Origin: Heterostelium multicystogenum
Taxonomy: Eukaryota; Evosea; Eumycetozoa; Acytosteliales; Acytosteliaceae
Length of the DNA: 64,000 bases
Assembly (NCBI GenBank): GCA_003667245.1
Contig: RCNN01000096.1
Location: 39,638-103,637 of the forward strand
Reading direction: 5' to 3'
The notes below the pieces were generated by a model. The model saw nothing but the letters and a program-made list of their open reading frames with translations, was not told the origin of the DNA and did no database searches. Of this stretch, positions 36,671 through 47,612 are shown piece after piece; position 1 is the first letter of the stretch; every line of letters starts with the position of its first letter. The position numbers were made by a program, and so were the translations under genes.

Positions 36671-39033
36671 TTATTCATCCATAATGTTTGCTCCATCTGC
36701 AACAGGGGCTCTGGTTGGAGTTACTTTCTTGCTTTTGTAATCCTCATTCTTCTTTCCACTTCCATTGCCATTTCCATGAGAGTCATTGTCTTTCTGTCTC
36801 TTTCTATCTCTGTTTTGTGGGCTGCGATCTGATGGAGAGGAACTCCTGGTTGGAGATCTGTTTGAGGTTGTTGTTGTCGAAGTAGATCCACGGTGTTTGG
36901 TATCTGGTGACTCTGATCTTCCACGGGAGTCAGATCTTGATCTCTTGTTTCTGGGAGAACTAGATCTTTCACGTGAGCTTGATGAGCGGTCACGATCTTT
37001 TCTCTTTTCTTTTTTGTTATCGTCACCATAGGATTTCTCTAAATCCATTTTATCACTGTCTTTCTTTGCACCATCTCTTCTAGATTCCCTATCTCCACTA
37101 ACTGCACGTCTATCCTTATATTATCCCTTTCTTTTTCTCTTTCTCTTTCTCTCTCTCTTTCTCTCTCTCTTTCTCTTTCCCGTTCCCTTTCTCTATCTCT
37201 ATCTCTATCTCTGTCTCTGTCTCTGTCTCTGTCTCTGTCTCTGTCTCTGTCTCTGTCTCTGTCTCTGTCCCGGTCTCCTCTATCTCTGTCTCTGTCTCTA
37301 TCTCTATCTCTGTCTCTATCCCTATCTCTATCCCTGTCTCTTTCTCTATCTCTATCTCTATCCCTGTCCCTATCCCTCTCATAGTCTCTATTTCTGTCTT
37401 GATCTCTTCCTCTACTATCTTTGTGTCTGGAATCTCTTTCGTCCCTTCTGTCCTTTCTTTTTCATCTCTTCTGTCCCTATCACGTCGGTCATCTCTGTCT
37501 CGTCTATCATCTCTTTCATTACTTCGGTCTCTATCACGGCGATCATCTCTGCCACGCCTGTCATTTCTTCCTCTGTCATTTCTACTTCTGTCGTCTTTTT
37601 TATCTTTGTCTTTGTCTTTTCCAGATTTACCACTACTAAAGTATCAAAAATAAACATTGGAAAAGAGAAATAATAAGTCAGGAATTTGCATTAAATATTA
37701 AAATTTTATAGTTGTTCAATCCAATAGCATAATAATATATAGATATAGTAATTAAATTGTACAATTTAATGGATAATGGGCAGCAGTTGAATTATGTACA
37801 TTCTTTAGTTTTAATTTTGGTTTGGTGCATTCTATTTTATTTTATTTTATTCTTTTATAAATAAAATAAAAGAAAAGTAAGAAGTTTACAAACAAAATCA
37901 TGCAACTGTGGTATATAATATAAGAGTAGGGTAAATATTGGTGTGGTCGGTTTGGATGGTAAATTTGTTTGGTATGGTATTTGGAATGCATGGAGTATGG
38001 TAATGGATGGTTTGTATTTTTGGGATCGTTCAATTGGTATGGTTATTGGTAATGAATGGATAGGAATGGAATGGAATGAGATGGAATGAGATGGAATGGA
38101 TTGGATTGGATGGATTCGACAAATGGATCAAAACAAACTATAAAGAGTTATATTAGTCATCAAAATAAAATAATCATAAACATACCGGTTAGATTCTCTC
38201 TGTCACAAATTCAACGACCAACTTTGAGCCATCAATCTAAATAGTTATAAGAAATGATTAGTTTAAACTATCGCCTAATAATATGAAGGCTTAGCATAAA
38301 AATATTACCTCTTTTCTGTGAAGTGCGTCTAGTGCTTTAGTTGCTTGTTCAGCATCACCAAACTCAACAAAACAAAATGTTTTTCTCATTTCAATCTTGA
38401 TTGTAATGTCAGTTTAATTTGTCACACGGTCATGCTAAGAATTCTACTCACTCTAACAATGTCTCCAAATGGTTGGCAAAGACGTGAAATGGAGTCTTCA
38501 GTTGTCGTATCAACATTATAATGTACAATAAAAATAGTGGGACATGGTTTTTGCTTTTCTTTCTCTGTTCATTAGTTTACGGCTGTAGTTTTGAATAGAC
38601 CAGGATTAGGATTATTATCATTCAGGGCTGATGTAGCATTGTTAATACCATACTTTTCACCTCTAGCACTTTGAACGGTTAAAGTACGTCCACGATAGTT
38701 TGTTTTGTGCATGCCATCAATGAGTTTCTCTGCATCATCTTTTTCACGAAGAAACACAAATGCATAGCCATTCTTAATATCTAAAATAAAATATTGATAT
38801 TTTTAGTTGAATTAGTCAGATATCTGTTGGGTGAGTATAAAAGTATTATGATATTTGGGTGATAGTTTACCAACAGAATGAATTGAGTCACGTGATATAT
38901 AAGGAGTGCAGAGTTGCTCAACTTCATAACCATCAAGACCATGTGGAAGATTGCCAATAAACACTGTAATATCTTTCTTCTCTGCCTTTGGACTTGATGG
39001 TGAAGAGGATCTAGCTGGTGAGTCTGACATCAT
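36671..39033 (-). CDS. SR-type splicing factor, two RRMs plus RS/RD domain
   Basis: This is a predicted nuclear pre-mRNA splicing regulator. Start 39033: [23 protein letters not shown]1 has [15 protein letters not shown] (RNP2) and, after an intron, [17 protein letters not shown] (RNP1). RRM2 (about 38560-38300) has [20 protein letters not shown], then [19 protein letters not shown] large intron (about 38187-37638) follows VVEFVTER; one extra A there hides the continuation. Next comes a basic [13 protein letters not shown] region, an (Arg-Asp)n block at about 37395-37130, and a Ser-Arg tail ([20 protein letters not shown]) ending 36671. Introns also split both RRMs. An RRM-RRM-RS order is that of canonical SR proteins. 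I cannot pick a specific orthologue. Confidence 0.85.
37130..37396 (-). repeat. (Arg-Asp)n coding repeat in the SR protein
   Basis: A GAGACA/GAGATA array. On the minus strand one frame reads alternating Arg-Asp, with some Arg-Glu at the 3' end; the other two frames give Glu-Thr and Gln-Arg. Only the RD frame fits the flanking RS domain. The length is likely polymorphic and error-prone. Confidence 0.8.
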
Positions 39034-40278
39034 GCCTCTTTCTCCTACAATATAAATTCTTTTAATGTATCACCTTTAACAAAGTTTACCTAAATATTTT
39101 AATTATATTTGTTTCTCCCAAATCACTTTAATCTAAATAAGATTTGATGAATAATAAATTAGCTAATTCCTACAGTAATCACCCAACAATATACTATCTA
39201 ACTATTTATCTATCAATCTATAATAATAATAATAATAATAATAATTGAATTTCGACTCCTAATCTAGAAACATTTAGTTAGCAAATACAATACCTTTTAT
39301 TGATTAATTAATTAATGTAATATTAAATAGTCTTTCTTCACGTCAAATCACACAAATAACTACTTTATGATGATTAATTTAAATTTATGAATAATTAAAA
39401 TGATTCAAAAGTAAGTTGTGTTATTAAGTAGTATGTGTGAAGGTGGTAGTGTGGTGGTATTTGTTAATATTTATTTATATAAATATACAAAAAAAAAAAA
39501 TTGTAAGATATATATATATAAATATATTTAATCAATAAAAAAACTTTTTGAGCATTATAAAAATAAAGGTTTCATATTCTCAGCTCAATTCATCTTTTTT
39601 TAAAAATTAAATCATTTTAAAAGAAAATCATTTTAAAAAAAAACTTATTAATAATTTAAAAGTGCTTTTGCAAACTTCTCTCAATATTATAAAAAAGTTT
39701 ATTTTAATATTAACAACAACATTTAATTCTTTAACTAAAATAAGTTGATTATATGCAAATAAATAATTGATGTTATTTTGTTTTTTTAACCAGTGGTTAA
39801 CAAATGTTAAAATTTTAATGTTGAATTCAATATATATATATATATTTAGTTAATTATAAATAGATTGCAAGATATTATGTTTTTGGTTTTTTGTTTTTGA
39901 GTTCAAGAAGAGAAATTAAAATTGTAGAAATTGAGTTGTTTCAACAATATATTCCGGATTATATATTTTTCATTCTGAAATTCTGGCATTCTGGAATCTC
40001 TAACAGATATATATATGTCATGTCAACTATGTTTTTTTTTGCAAAACATTGCAAACACTCGAAATTATTAATAATTATGAACAACACAAACAGTATACTT
40101 TTATTTTTTAAATTATTAGGCTTGACTTTGATACTATATATTCTCTCTACTTTTTACAAGTAATATCTATTATCAACTATATCATAATACCACAGATAGT
40201 AACATCTACAATAACAACAACTATAACATTAATAACAACAACAACAACCAATTTAATAGTATTAATATTAATAAAAAG
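39034..40278. other. Divergent spacer between SR protein and pirin genes
   Basis: AT-rich promoter DNA with poly-A/T, (TA)n near 39826-39844 and TAA runs near 39220-39245. A 90-codon frame at 39891-40163 is Phe/Ile/Tyr-rich from base composition and lacks a good ATG. No gene is called. Confidence 0.5.
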
Positions 40279-41261
40279 ATGACTACAATACGTAAAGTTA
40301 GTAATGTATCAAGTGGTACACCTACAATGGATGGAGGTGGTGTCAACTTACTAAGAGTAATCGGACAAAGAAATAGATTGGATCCATTTTTAATGCTAGA
40401 TGAATTTAAGAGTGATAATCCTAATGACTATATTGAGGGTTTCCCATCGCATCCACATAGAGTAATTATATTGTTAATATAGGACTGATTTAATAGGATA
40501 ATATCGTAGCTAATATTTAATGATTCTTTGCAGGGATTTGAAACAGTTACTTATATGTTGGCTGGAACTATGGAGCACCAAGACCATAAAGGAAATAAAG
40601 GTCTGCTAACTCCTGGATCAATTCAATGGATGACCGCAGGTCGTGGTATCATTCACTCAGAGATGCCTAAACAAGAGAATGGTTTTAATGCATGGATTCC
40701 AGCTTTGGATAAATTTGCCAGCTAAATTAAAGATGATCGAACCACGTTATCAGGACATTTCTCCAGAAAAGATTCCTATTGTGTCCGAAGTAAATGGAAC
40801 AAAAGTTAAGGTATTGGCCGGTCAATACAAGGATGCAAAAGGACCAGTTTCGGGAATTGATACCGATCCCATTTACCTTGATGTTGAAATGGTTGCAGGA
40901 TCTACATTCAGCGAAGCAATCCCAGTCGGACATACAGCATTTGTTTATGTATTTCAGGGATCTGCTAAATTTGGACCAACCGAACAACAAAGAGTTGTCG
41001 GTCAGTCGCAACTTGGTGTATTAGATGGAGGTGCTGGAGAGACATCCATGCAGGCATTTTCTGAAAATGGAGCAAGATTTTTGTTGGTTAGCGCAAGACC
41101 AATTCGTGAACCAATTGAGCAATATGGACCTTTGTAAATATCATCATATATCCAATTCAAAAGAAAACAAACATATTAATTCTTTTATTTTAAATAGTGT
41201 AATGAATACCAGACAGGAATTAAATCAGGCAATGGATGACTACCAAAACGGAAGATTTTAA
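40279..41261 (+). CDS. Pirin (iron-binding cupin)
   Basis: Pirins are nuclear/cytosolic bicupins, with quercetinase activity or a role as transcription cofactors in other organisms. Start ATG 40279 (MTTIRKVSNVSSGTPTMDGG), then GQRNRLDPFLMLDEFKSDN. The metal-site motifs are FPSHPHR (exon 1), continuing after an intron (40461-40533) as GFETVTYMLAG, and TAGRGIIHSEMP (about 40633-40668). The HPH pair and the His/Glu of HSEMP supply the four iron ligands. The C-terminal cupin follows (GHTAFVYVFQGSAKFG). The last intron (GTAAAT...AAATAG, about 41135-41199) joins to VMNTRQELNQAMDDYQNGRF, the standard pirin ending. The frame breaks once at 40687-40688 (extra A). Complete apart from that. Confidence 0.94.
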
Positions 41262-41322
41262 ATAAATAGGAGTTTATTGGGAACATGTTACAATTCTTTG
41301 TTTAAAGTTACACTATTTAGAT

Positions 41323-41896
41323 TTATGGAAGGTCAACTAAAGATTTCTTTTGTGGCAAGTGGTTGTAGGTTGCTTTCTTTGTCTTTCCACCAATTTTGTA
41401 TTTCTCTCCCTGTGGAGCCTCAGCATGTGCTTCACCTTTACCCTTCTTCGATACCTTTGTTGGGATATTCTTCTCAACTGGTTTATTTACAGAAACAATA
41501 TAGTCCTCCAAGCACCCTTGATGAGTGATGCAATGCCTGTTGATGATGGCAATTCACCTCTGTGTACTCTTTCGACTAATTTACAGAAATCATCAAATGA
41601 AACTGTACCTTTCTAAAAGAAAAGATCTTAATAAGAGAGATGTTCGTCAACGATTGAAATTAATTAACTTACACCGGTTGAGTCAACTTGTTGAATCATA
41701 GCATAAATCTCAGAGAGTGATGGCTTCTGACCAGCTTTTCCAAAGGCAATAGATAGCTCATTTACATCAAGAATATTATCACCATTTGTATCCAATTGTT
41801 TAAAGATACGTTCTAAATTTGCTCTATTCATTTGAAGTTAGAATCTATTTTCATAAGTCAACAATATGTACATTATATCTACCTGTTTGCAGACAT
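41323..41896 (-). CDS. Small EF-hand protein with basic C-terminal tail
   Basis: This is a small calcium-binding-type protein. Start ATG 41896: MSANR, a short GTAGAT...AATAG intron, then ANLERIFKQL. EF-hand 1 is canonical: DTNGDNILDVNE (Asp1, Asn3, Asp5, Asp9, Glu12; about 41800-41765). The second loop, DSTG(intron)KGTVSFDD, lacks Asp at position 5 and has Asp at position 12, so it is probably weak or non-binding. A one-base shift near 41520 connects IASLIKG to LEDYIVSVNKPVEKN and a Lys-rich tail (KKGKGEAHAEAP, KYKIGGKTKKATYNHLP), stop at 41323. It is convergent with pirin, with only about 60 bp between them. I do not recognise an orthologue. Confidence 0.72.
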
Positions 41897-42889
41897 TGTA
41901 TTGTATTTATATTCAATAGGTCAATAATAATAATAATATAATAGTAGTAGTAATAATAAATATAGTAATAATATTTATCAATGTAATGTTTAAATCAAAA
42001 TAACAAGTTAGGGCTAATCAATCATACAAACAAACAATCAATCATTTGAAAAGTAAACAATGTACCAACAACCCAACCACCAATTATAATTAGATATCTT
42101 TTATAATAAAAATGAATCCAACTACCCAAGTGAATGTAAGATTGGTTTGAATTCAAAGTTTTTATTATAAATTAAATTTTTCATTTCCAATTCATTTTAA
42201 AATATCTAGGTTCTTTTTTTTTATTAAATTAATAATAATTTTCAACAACAAATAATTAATTTCAAAAGAGGAATAATGTTAAAATGGATATATAGATAAA
42301 TATATATTTATATTCATTCCATCGATATAAATAGAGACTCACACAGTAATCAAAAGATTATTATATGAAATGGTTTATTGTTTCTATTTTAACAACTTTA
42401 ATTATTATAATCTTTATAAATTTAATATATAATTATTAAGAACTTTTATCATTTTATAATATTATAGTTAGAGTCAAAGAGAATTTGGTTTAAAAAAATT
42501 CTGAAGATTTAGAAATAAAAATAGATTTCTTCATATGATATGATAATTTTTATAATTCAATGAAATTAGGAATCTTGAACCAAAAAAAACTATTCTAAAA
42601 ATGGAAATTCTATACTAAAACAAAAAGTTTATAAATAAACTTTGACAGTCAATTAGTTGGGTCTGTTTCCAATTTCCTCTTTTCATTTCAAATATAGATA
42701 GAAACATATAGTAACTAATAGTAACATATATTTGAATTCATATTGAATAGAATTTCAAAAGGATAATAAATTATCAAATAAACAATAATATTAAAAATTT
42801 ATGATTGATTAAACAAATTTATTAAATTCATATAACTATATAAATAAACTCTAATAGAATAGTAATAAATTAAAGAAAATAAATTAAGA
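41897..42889. other. Divergent spacer between EF-hand and aquaporin genes
   Basis: Roughly 1 kb of very AT-rich DNA with TAA runs (41930-41980). No gene or distinct motif is seen. Confidence 0.5.
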
Positions 42890-44135
42890 ATGAAGATAAA
42901 ATTAGTTCCATTAAGAACACCAAAAGCTCCCAATGATCCTTTCAGAGAGATTGTACATGAAAATCCAACAAAATTCAGAAGGATCATGAGAAAAGTAATC
43001 GGTGAATTTGTTGGTGTAATGTTATTTGTTTTTTATGGTTGGAGGTTCTGTAGTATCTTCACAAGTTTGTATTTTTAATTAAAAATAATATTAGAATATC
43101 AACAAAAACTTATATTATATTTTTTTTAACTAGTATTATACCACTGGATCCAAAAGAGATTTGGAGGATGTTGTAGCAAGAACACTCTTCCTATCATTGG
43201 TACAAGGTTTCTCTCTTGCAGCTCTTATTTGGTTCACACTTCATTTTGGATGCGCATTAAATCCAGCTGTCTGTGTTGCCCAAATTATTACATATCGTAT
43301 GGGAGTTCTAAATGCTTTTGGTTTAATTCTTGTCGAACTGAGTGGAGCAATAGTAGGAGCTGGTTTACTTAAATGGGCTATACCCTACCCATGTAAATAT
43401 TTCTACAAATAATTAATTTTTCTGTAATTTCACTAATTAGTATCTCAATGATTTATTTGTTAGATGAAAGAACGTTAGGTGCAACTACTCTGTCTCCTGG
43501 AACAAATGTTGGACATGGAATATTATTAGAAATGATGGGTACATTCTTTTTATGTGTCACTGTTTTAGCTACAGCTGTCCATAATGAAGGAGATCCTGAT
43601 ATTATAAGAGTTGCTCCGTGGGCTATTGGTTGTGCAGTATTTGCCGGTGTTTCTACATTGAATCCATTTACAGGTGGAAGTGTAAGTTTAAAAGAATTCT
43701 ATTAACAGTTAAATGTTATTATTATTAATACAATCCATTTCTAATTTCTAGATGAATCCTGCTAGATCATTGTAAGTATTACCTTATTATCCATTGTTAG
43801 AAGTGTACTAACATAGTAAATTCTAAAAAAGTGGACCAGCTGTAATTAAACATGTTTGGCATCAACATTATGTATATTGGATAGGTCCGTTGTTAGGGGG
43901 ATTTTTTGCCGGAATTTTGTTTAGATTCTTCTTGGCAGAAAGAGTTTCCTATAGGTTCATTGAGAGAGATGATATTCAACAAGAGAAAACCAGTGCTCTG
44001 GGAAGTGTGACTGATAATCAACACACTGAAGGTCAGCCTACTGGTGAGGCCGCTGAAGAGTTAGAAGAAGAGGAAGCAAAGTTAAATGACAATTCAAAGT
44101 TGTATGTAGGAGGATATGGTTCTGGAAATGCTTAA
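42890..44135 (+). CDS. Aquaporin / MIP-family channel
   Basis: This is a water or small-solute channel. Start ATG 42890 (MKIKLVPLRTPKAPNDPF); TM1 is VIGEFVGVMLFVFYG. Introns at about 43066-43132, 43393-43464, 43682-43751 and 43771-43832 interrupt it. First NPA box: HFGCALNPAVCVAQII (about 43245-43290). Further TM segments are FGLILVELSGAIVGAGLL and ILLEMMGTFFLCVTVLATAV. The second box, MNPARS, sits on its own mini-exon (about 43752-43770). The last TM is VYWIGPLLGGFFAGILFRF. Both NPA boxes are intact. The cytosolic C-terminus is acidic (EELEEEEAKLND) and ends GGYGSGNA. There is one extra T at 43039-43040. The six-TM, two-NPA layout is complete. Selectivity cannot be judged with confidence from the sequence. 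Confidence 0.92.
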
Positions 44136-44226
44136 TTGCATAGCCAAGGCCTTAAAATAAAACAATATTGTTGCGAAATAGATTGTTATTGTTTAGATTA
44201 TTTTTTGTTTATTTGAGAACACTATA

Positions 44227-45544
44227 CTAGTTTTCACCAGCAAAGAACTTGGCATAAGCGCTTGCCTTCTTCTTGTTTTCTTGTGAATATAATTGGTTGG
44301 CTCTGGCCAATTCATTCTTTGCATCGACGTTGTCTTTGTCAATGAGCAAAACAGCTTGGAAGTCTTCTATGGCATCTTCGTAGTCTTTTGCCAAAAGATG
44401 AGCTTTGCCACGTCTGAACAGTCCCTTAGTATCATTTGGTGACAAACTCAATGCTTTATTACAAACATCGATTGCTTTTGAGTATTTGCCCAACTTGTTG
44501 AAACACAATGCCATATTCAAATAGCATGAAATCTGAGTTTGCTTTAATCCCTCTGCCTTTCCAACACAATCCAAATATCTCAGTGACTGAATAACAATCA
44601 TTAGTAATTAGATCGAGTAAACTCCTTCTTTCTTTCGATCTTACCTTTTCGTATTTATCGACAGCTTCTTGATTCTTATTTTCCTTAAAGTATTGATTTC
44701 CAATATTCTTAATGGTTTCTCCAACTTTGAACATCTCTTCATCTCCACCTTCTATGTTGTCGTCTTGTGGGTAGTCCTCCCATTTATCTCCATCAGCGGA
44801 TTGCTTTTGTGGAACTCCATCATCTTCACCTTCAGCCAACTGACCACACTTGGCAATTACAACATCAACGTTTGGCTTATCGCTAGTAGTTGGAATAGCT
44901 TCAATCTTTCTAACAACATTCATTCCCTTGAGTACTCTACCAAATACAACGTGCTTTCTAGATTTTTTCGAATATTAGTTAATGGAGGAGAGCAATTACA
45001 AAACTAAAATCAAACTTACCCATCTAAATGTGGAGTTGGGACAGTTGTAATAAAGAATTGTGAACCATTGGTTCCTGGACCGGCATTGGCCATACTCAAC
45101 AAACCAGCTTTGGTATGCTTACGCTCAAAGTTTTCATCTGAGTAATTAGATTGTTTAGCATAAAGTGAAAACTTTCATCATCAAGCTTACGCAATATATA
45201 TACATACCAGCAAACTTCTCACCATAGATAGACTCACCACCGGTACCATTAAAGTTTGTAAAGTCACCACCTTGAATCATAAATTGGGGAATAACACGAT
45301 GGAAGATTGAACCCTCATAACACAACTTTTTACCAGAAGCACCTACACCTTTCTCACCTGTACATAATGCTCTGAAGTTTTTCAGCAGTCTTTGGAGTCT
45401 TGTCTGCATACAACTCCATCACGATTCTACCAGCTACACACCTCATTAGCAAATCAAACTGTCGTCACAACAATAAGCATACGTAGACTACCTACCTGGT
45501 TCACCACCAATGGTAATATCAAAGTAAACACGTGGATTTGTCAT
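44227..45544 (-). CDS. Cyclophilin-40 (PPIase + TPR)
   Basis: This is a peptidyl-prolyl isomerase co-chaperone that normally binds the Hsp90 C-terminus. Start ATG 45544 ([16 protein letters not shown]). The cyclophilin domain has [32 protein letters not shown] (catalytic Arg in FHRVIP), [37 protein letters not shown] (Arg/Gln/Phe site) and the HLDG/KHVVFG active-site His region. A linker ([19 protein letters not shown]) leads to TPRs: [40 protein letters not shown] and [19 protein letters not shown]. It ends [10 protein letters not shown] at 44227. There are five short introns. An extra A (45378-45382) breaks the frame at TAENF. Length and order match Cyp40/PPID. Confidence 0.93.
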
Positions 45545-45774
45545 TGTAAACTTTTATTATAGTATATTATATTATCTTTGAGATATTAAATGAGTAAATA
45601 AATATATATAAATATGGTATTTTGACAGCAACCTTAAGTTTATTTAGATTGAAAAGTTGATCATAACACACATACAATCACATGTTCAAAACCAATTTAA
45701 ATTTTAAACACATTTTAATTTTAAATGAAATTCCGTTGCATTTTATCGATTTTACAAAGTTTTTTTAATGACTT

Positions 45775-46454
45775 TTATTTGGTGATGATCTTGAAAGCAT
45801 GATTGTTGAACTTTCCTGATTTGAAGGCAATGGAACACCAAATTGGGCAGAGGGCTTCGATGTGTCCGGCAAGTGAAGCTGAACCGCAGTCGAAGTAATC
45901 GAACCAAAAGCAACTAACAATGGTTCAATGGCTTTTCTTGGCTTCATCGCTGTCACCACAGACAAACATGGTTGGACGCTCGTTGTTTGGGAAGACTGGC
46001 TTGTACATGAGACCATTTCCAATGATGTTGAATGACTTGACAAAGTGAGCACCTGGAGCGACCTCAATGAGGAGCTCCATCAAGGAACTGTTCTTCTCAG
46101 TGAAGTATTGGAGGGCAAAGTTCTTTGGTGGGGTGTTTGGAGTGAGTGGGTTGACAGCGTCGATAACAACCTTACCAACAAGAAGTGAAGCAATTCCCTT
46201 GACAACATCCTGAGCGACGGAACCACCAACAGCAAGGACGACAATATCGGCAAACTTGACGGTCTCTTCGAAGGTACCGACTAAGACAGCTGGATTGGCT
46301 TCCTTGAAGGCAACGACCTCAGCCTTGGTGACATCTCTTGTTCCGATCATAGTTGGGTTACCCTCAGCCAAGAAACCTTTAGTCAAGACCTTTCCTACAT
46401 CACCAGTACCGATGAACCAATATTGACTTTGTTTGTGTAAGTTACGATGGACAT
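45775..46454 (-). CDS. F420/NADP-type oxidoreductase (NADP_Rossmann, ProC-like fold)
   Basis: This is a soluble NAD(P)-dependent oxidoreductase of the 'F420-dependent NADP oxidoreductase' group. Start ATG 46454 (MSIVTYTNKVNIG), then the dinucleotide site FIGTGDVGKVLTKGF. Next are GTRDVTKAEVVAFKEANP, FADIVVLAVGGSVAQDVVKG and VVIDAVNPLTP. The substrate half has GAHFVKSFNIIGNGLMYKP and MFVCGDSDEAKKA, and it ends with DYFDCGSASLAGHIEALCPI and HAFKIITK (stop 45775-45777). Frame breaks at about 46415, 45933-45936 (extra base) and about 45890. The cofactor group is common in bacteria. It shares an upstream region with the ABM monooxygenase gene transcribed the other way. The substrate is unknown. 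Confidence 0.85.
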
Positions 46455-47120
46455 TGTTTGTTTGTATTTATCTTTTCTTTCTTTTCTTTGGGGAATTATC
46501 TTGGAACTGAAAAATAAACTTGATAAATGTGAACTATTTATCATCTATAAAAGGTTCCATTCCACATGAGGAAAAGTCATTTATTTATTTTTAATGACTT
46601 CTCCATTTCAGACCCTTGATTCCAAATTGTAGATTCATCACAACATCAATTGCTGACCTTCATGGTTTATAGAATGGAAGTTACACCTATTTAATAACGA
46701 AATATTCGATGGGTGTGGCTCATTCGGAGGCTACTTCGGTGTGATTTGGAAATATATTTGTGGGTGCCCCTTTTCGTTCAACCACACCTTTTCAAGTTGA
46801 GATATTTTTATCTTTTTATTTTTATCTGAAGTAAGTGTTGATTTTTCAAAATAAATTACTTCAGATGCTTAGATTCGAAGTTCAAAAGACAAGTCTTTTT
46901 AGAAAAATTAAGAGTTAATAGTGTGTGGTATCTAAATCAATCAATTTACCATTTTTGTGTTTTTTATTGAAATTAGGTTACTGATAATTTATCAAATTTT
47001 GATTGAGGAATCAGCGGGATAGAGTGTCTCAAGCTGTCCAAAAATGTCAAACTTTAAAGTATCAACCAAATAGTAATTATCAGATAATTTTAATCATTAT
47101 TCAAGTATAGAAGTAAAGAA
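46455..47120. promoter_or_regulatory. Structured divergent promoter: G-boxes plus three inverted repeats
   Basis: Motifs resembling binding sites of the dictyostelid G-box factor: GGGTGTGG (46711-46718), TTGTGGGTG (46758-46766) and, inverted, AACCACACC (46780-46788). Inverted repeats: a 12-bp arm with one mismatch (GGAAAAGTCATT / AATGACTTCTCC, 46570-46604); a perfect 11-bp arm (ATCTGAAGTAA / TTACTTCAGAT, 46824-46866); and the short palindrome TGATAATTTATCA (46982-46994). All lie between the oxidoreductase and ABM genes, which point away from each other. Confidence 0.5.
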
Positions 47121-47409
47121 ATGACAATTCATTGTGTTGCAACTGTTGTCGCTAAGAAAGACTGTGCCAATCAAGTTCGTGCGGCTATGGAGAGCATGAT
47201 TGAGCTAACCCGTGCTGAACAAGGATGTATTCAATATGATCTCCTCCAAGACAGCTCCAATGACCATACATTTGTGTTTGTCGAACAATGGGCCTCAATG
47301 GAGGCCCTCGAACTCCACAAGACAACACCATGGTTTGCCAAAAATGGTTGCTGATCTCACACCAATTCACGATGTTCTTGACATTAAGCTCTTGAACAAG
47401 CTCAAATAG
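47121..47409 (+). CDS. Antibiotic-biosynthesis-monooxygenase (ABM) domain protein, YgiN-like
   Basis: This is a small single-domain dimeric alpha+beta barrel enzyme of the ABM/quinol monooxygenase type. Start ATG 47121 (MTIHCVATVVAKKDCANQVR), then MIELTRAEQGCIQYDLLQD (the 'T+xExGCxxYdl' motif), FVFVEQWASMEALELHKTTP and, after an A-run one base too long (47340-47344), WFAKMVADLTPIHDVLDIKL. The stop is at 47409. At about 96 residues it has the normal size for the family. It has no intron. The closest relatives by motif are bacterial, but the fold is common and also present in eukaryotes. It is divergent from the oxidoreductase gene, so the two may be co-regulated. Confidence 0.9.
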
Positions 47410-47612
47410 GTCATTGCCAAATAAAAATCTGGATTTGATTAATGCGCCAAAATAAATAAATATGTGTTCATCTTTTATTGGTTGTGTTTTTTCGTCAAAA
47501 AAACGTCTCTTCTTTAAATGTAAAGTTTACAATTACAGCACATATTTGCATATCTTAACATTATCTTTGCAAACAAAAAATAAGGGGTTTACCATATCTG
47601 TTCAGTGTCGGC

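Noticed and set aside
37399..37657. Leu/Ser-rich plus-strand frames opposite the SR protein
   Set aside because: Shadows of the Arg/Asp-rich coding strand.
39891..40163. 90-codon hydrophobic frame upstream of pirin
   Set aside because: Phe/Ile/Tyr content follows from AT-rich DNA, and there is no good ATG, splice signal or homology.
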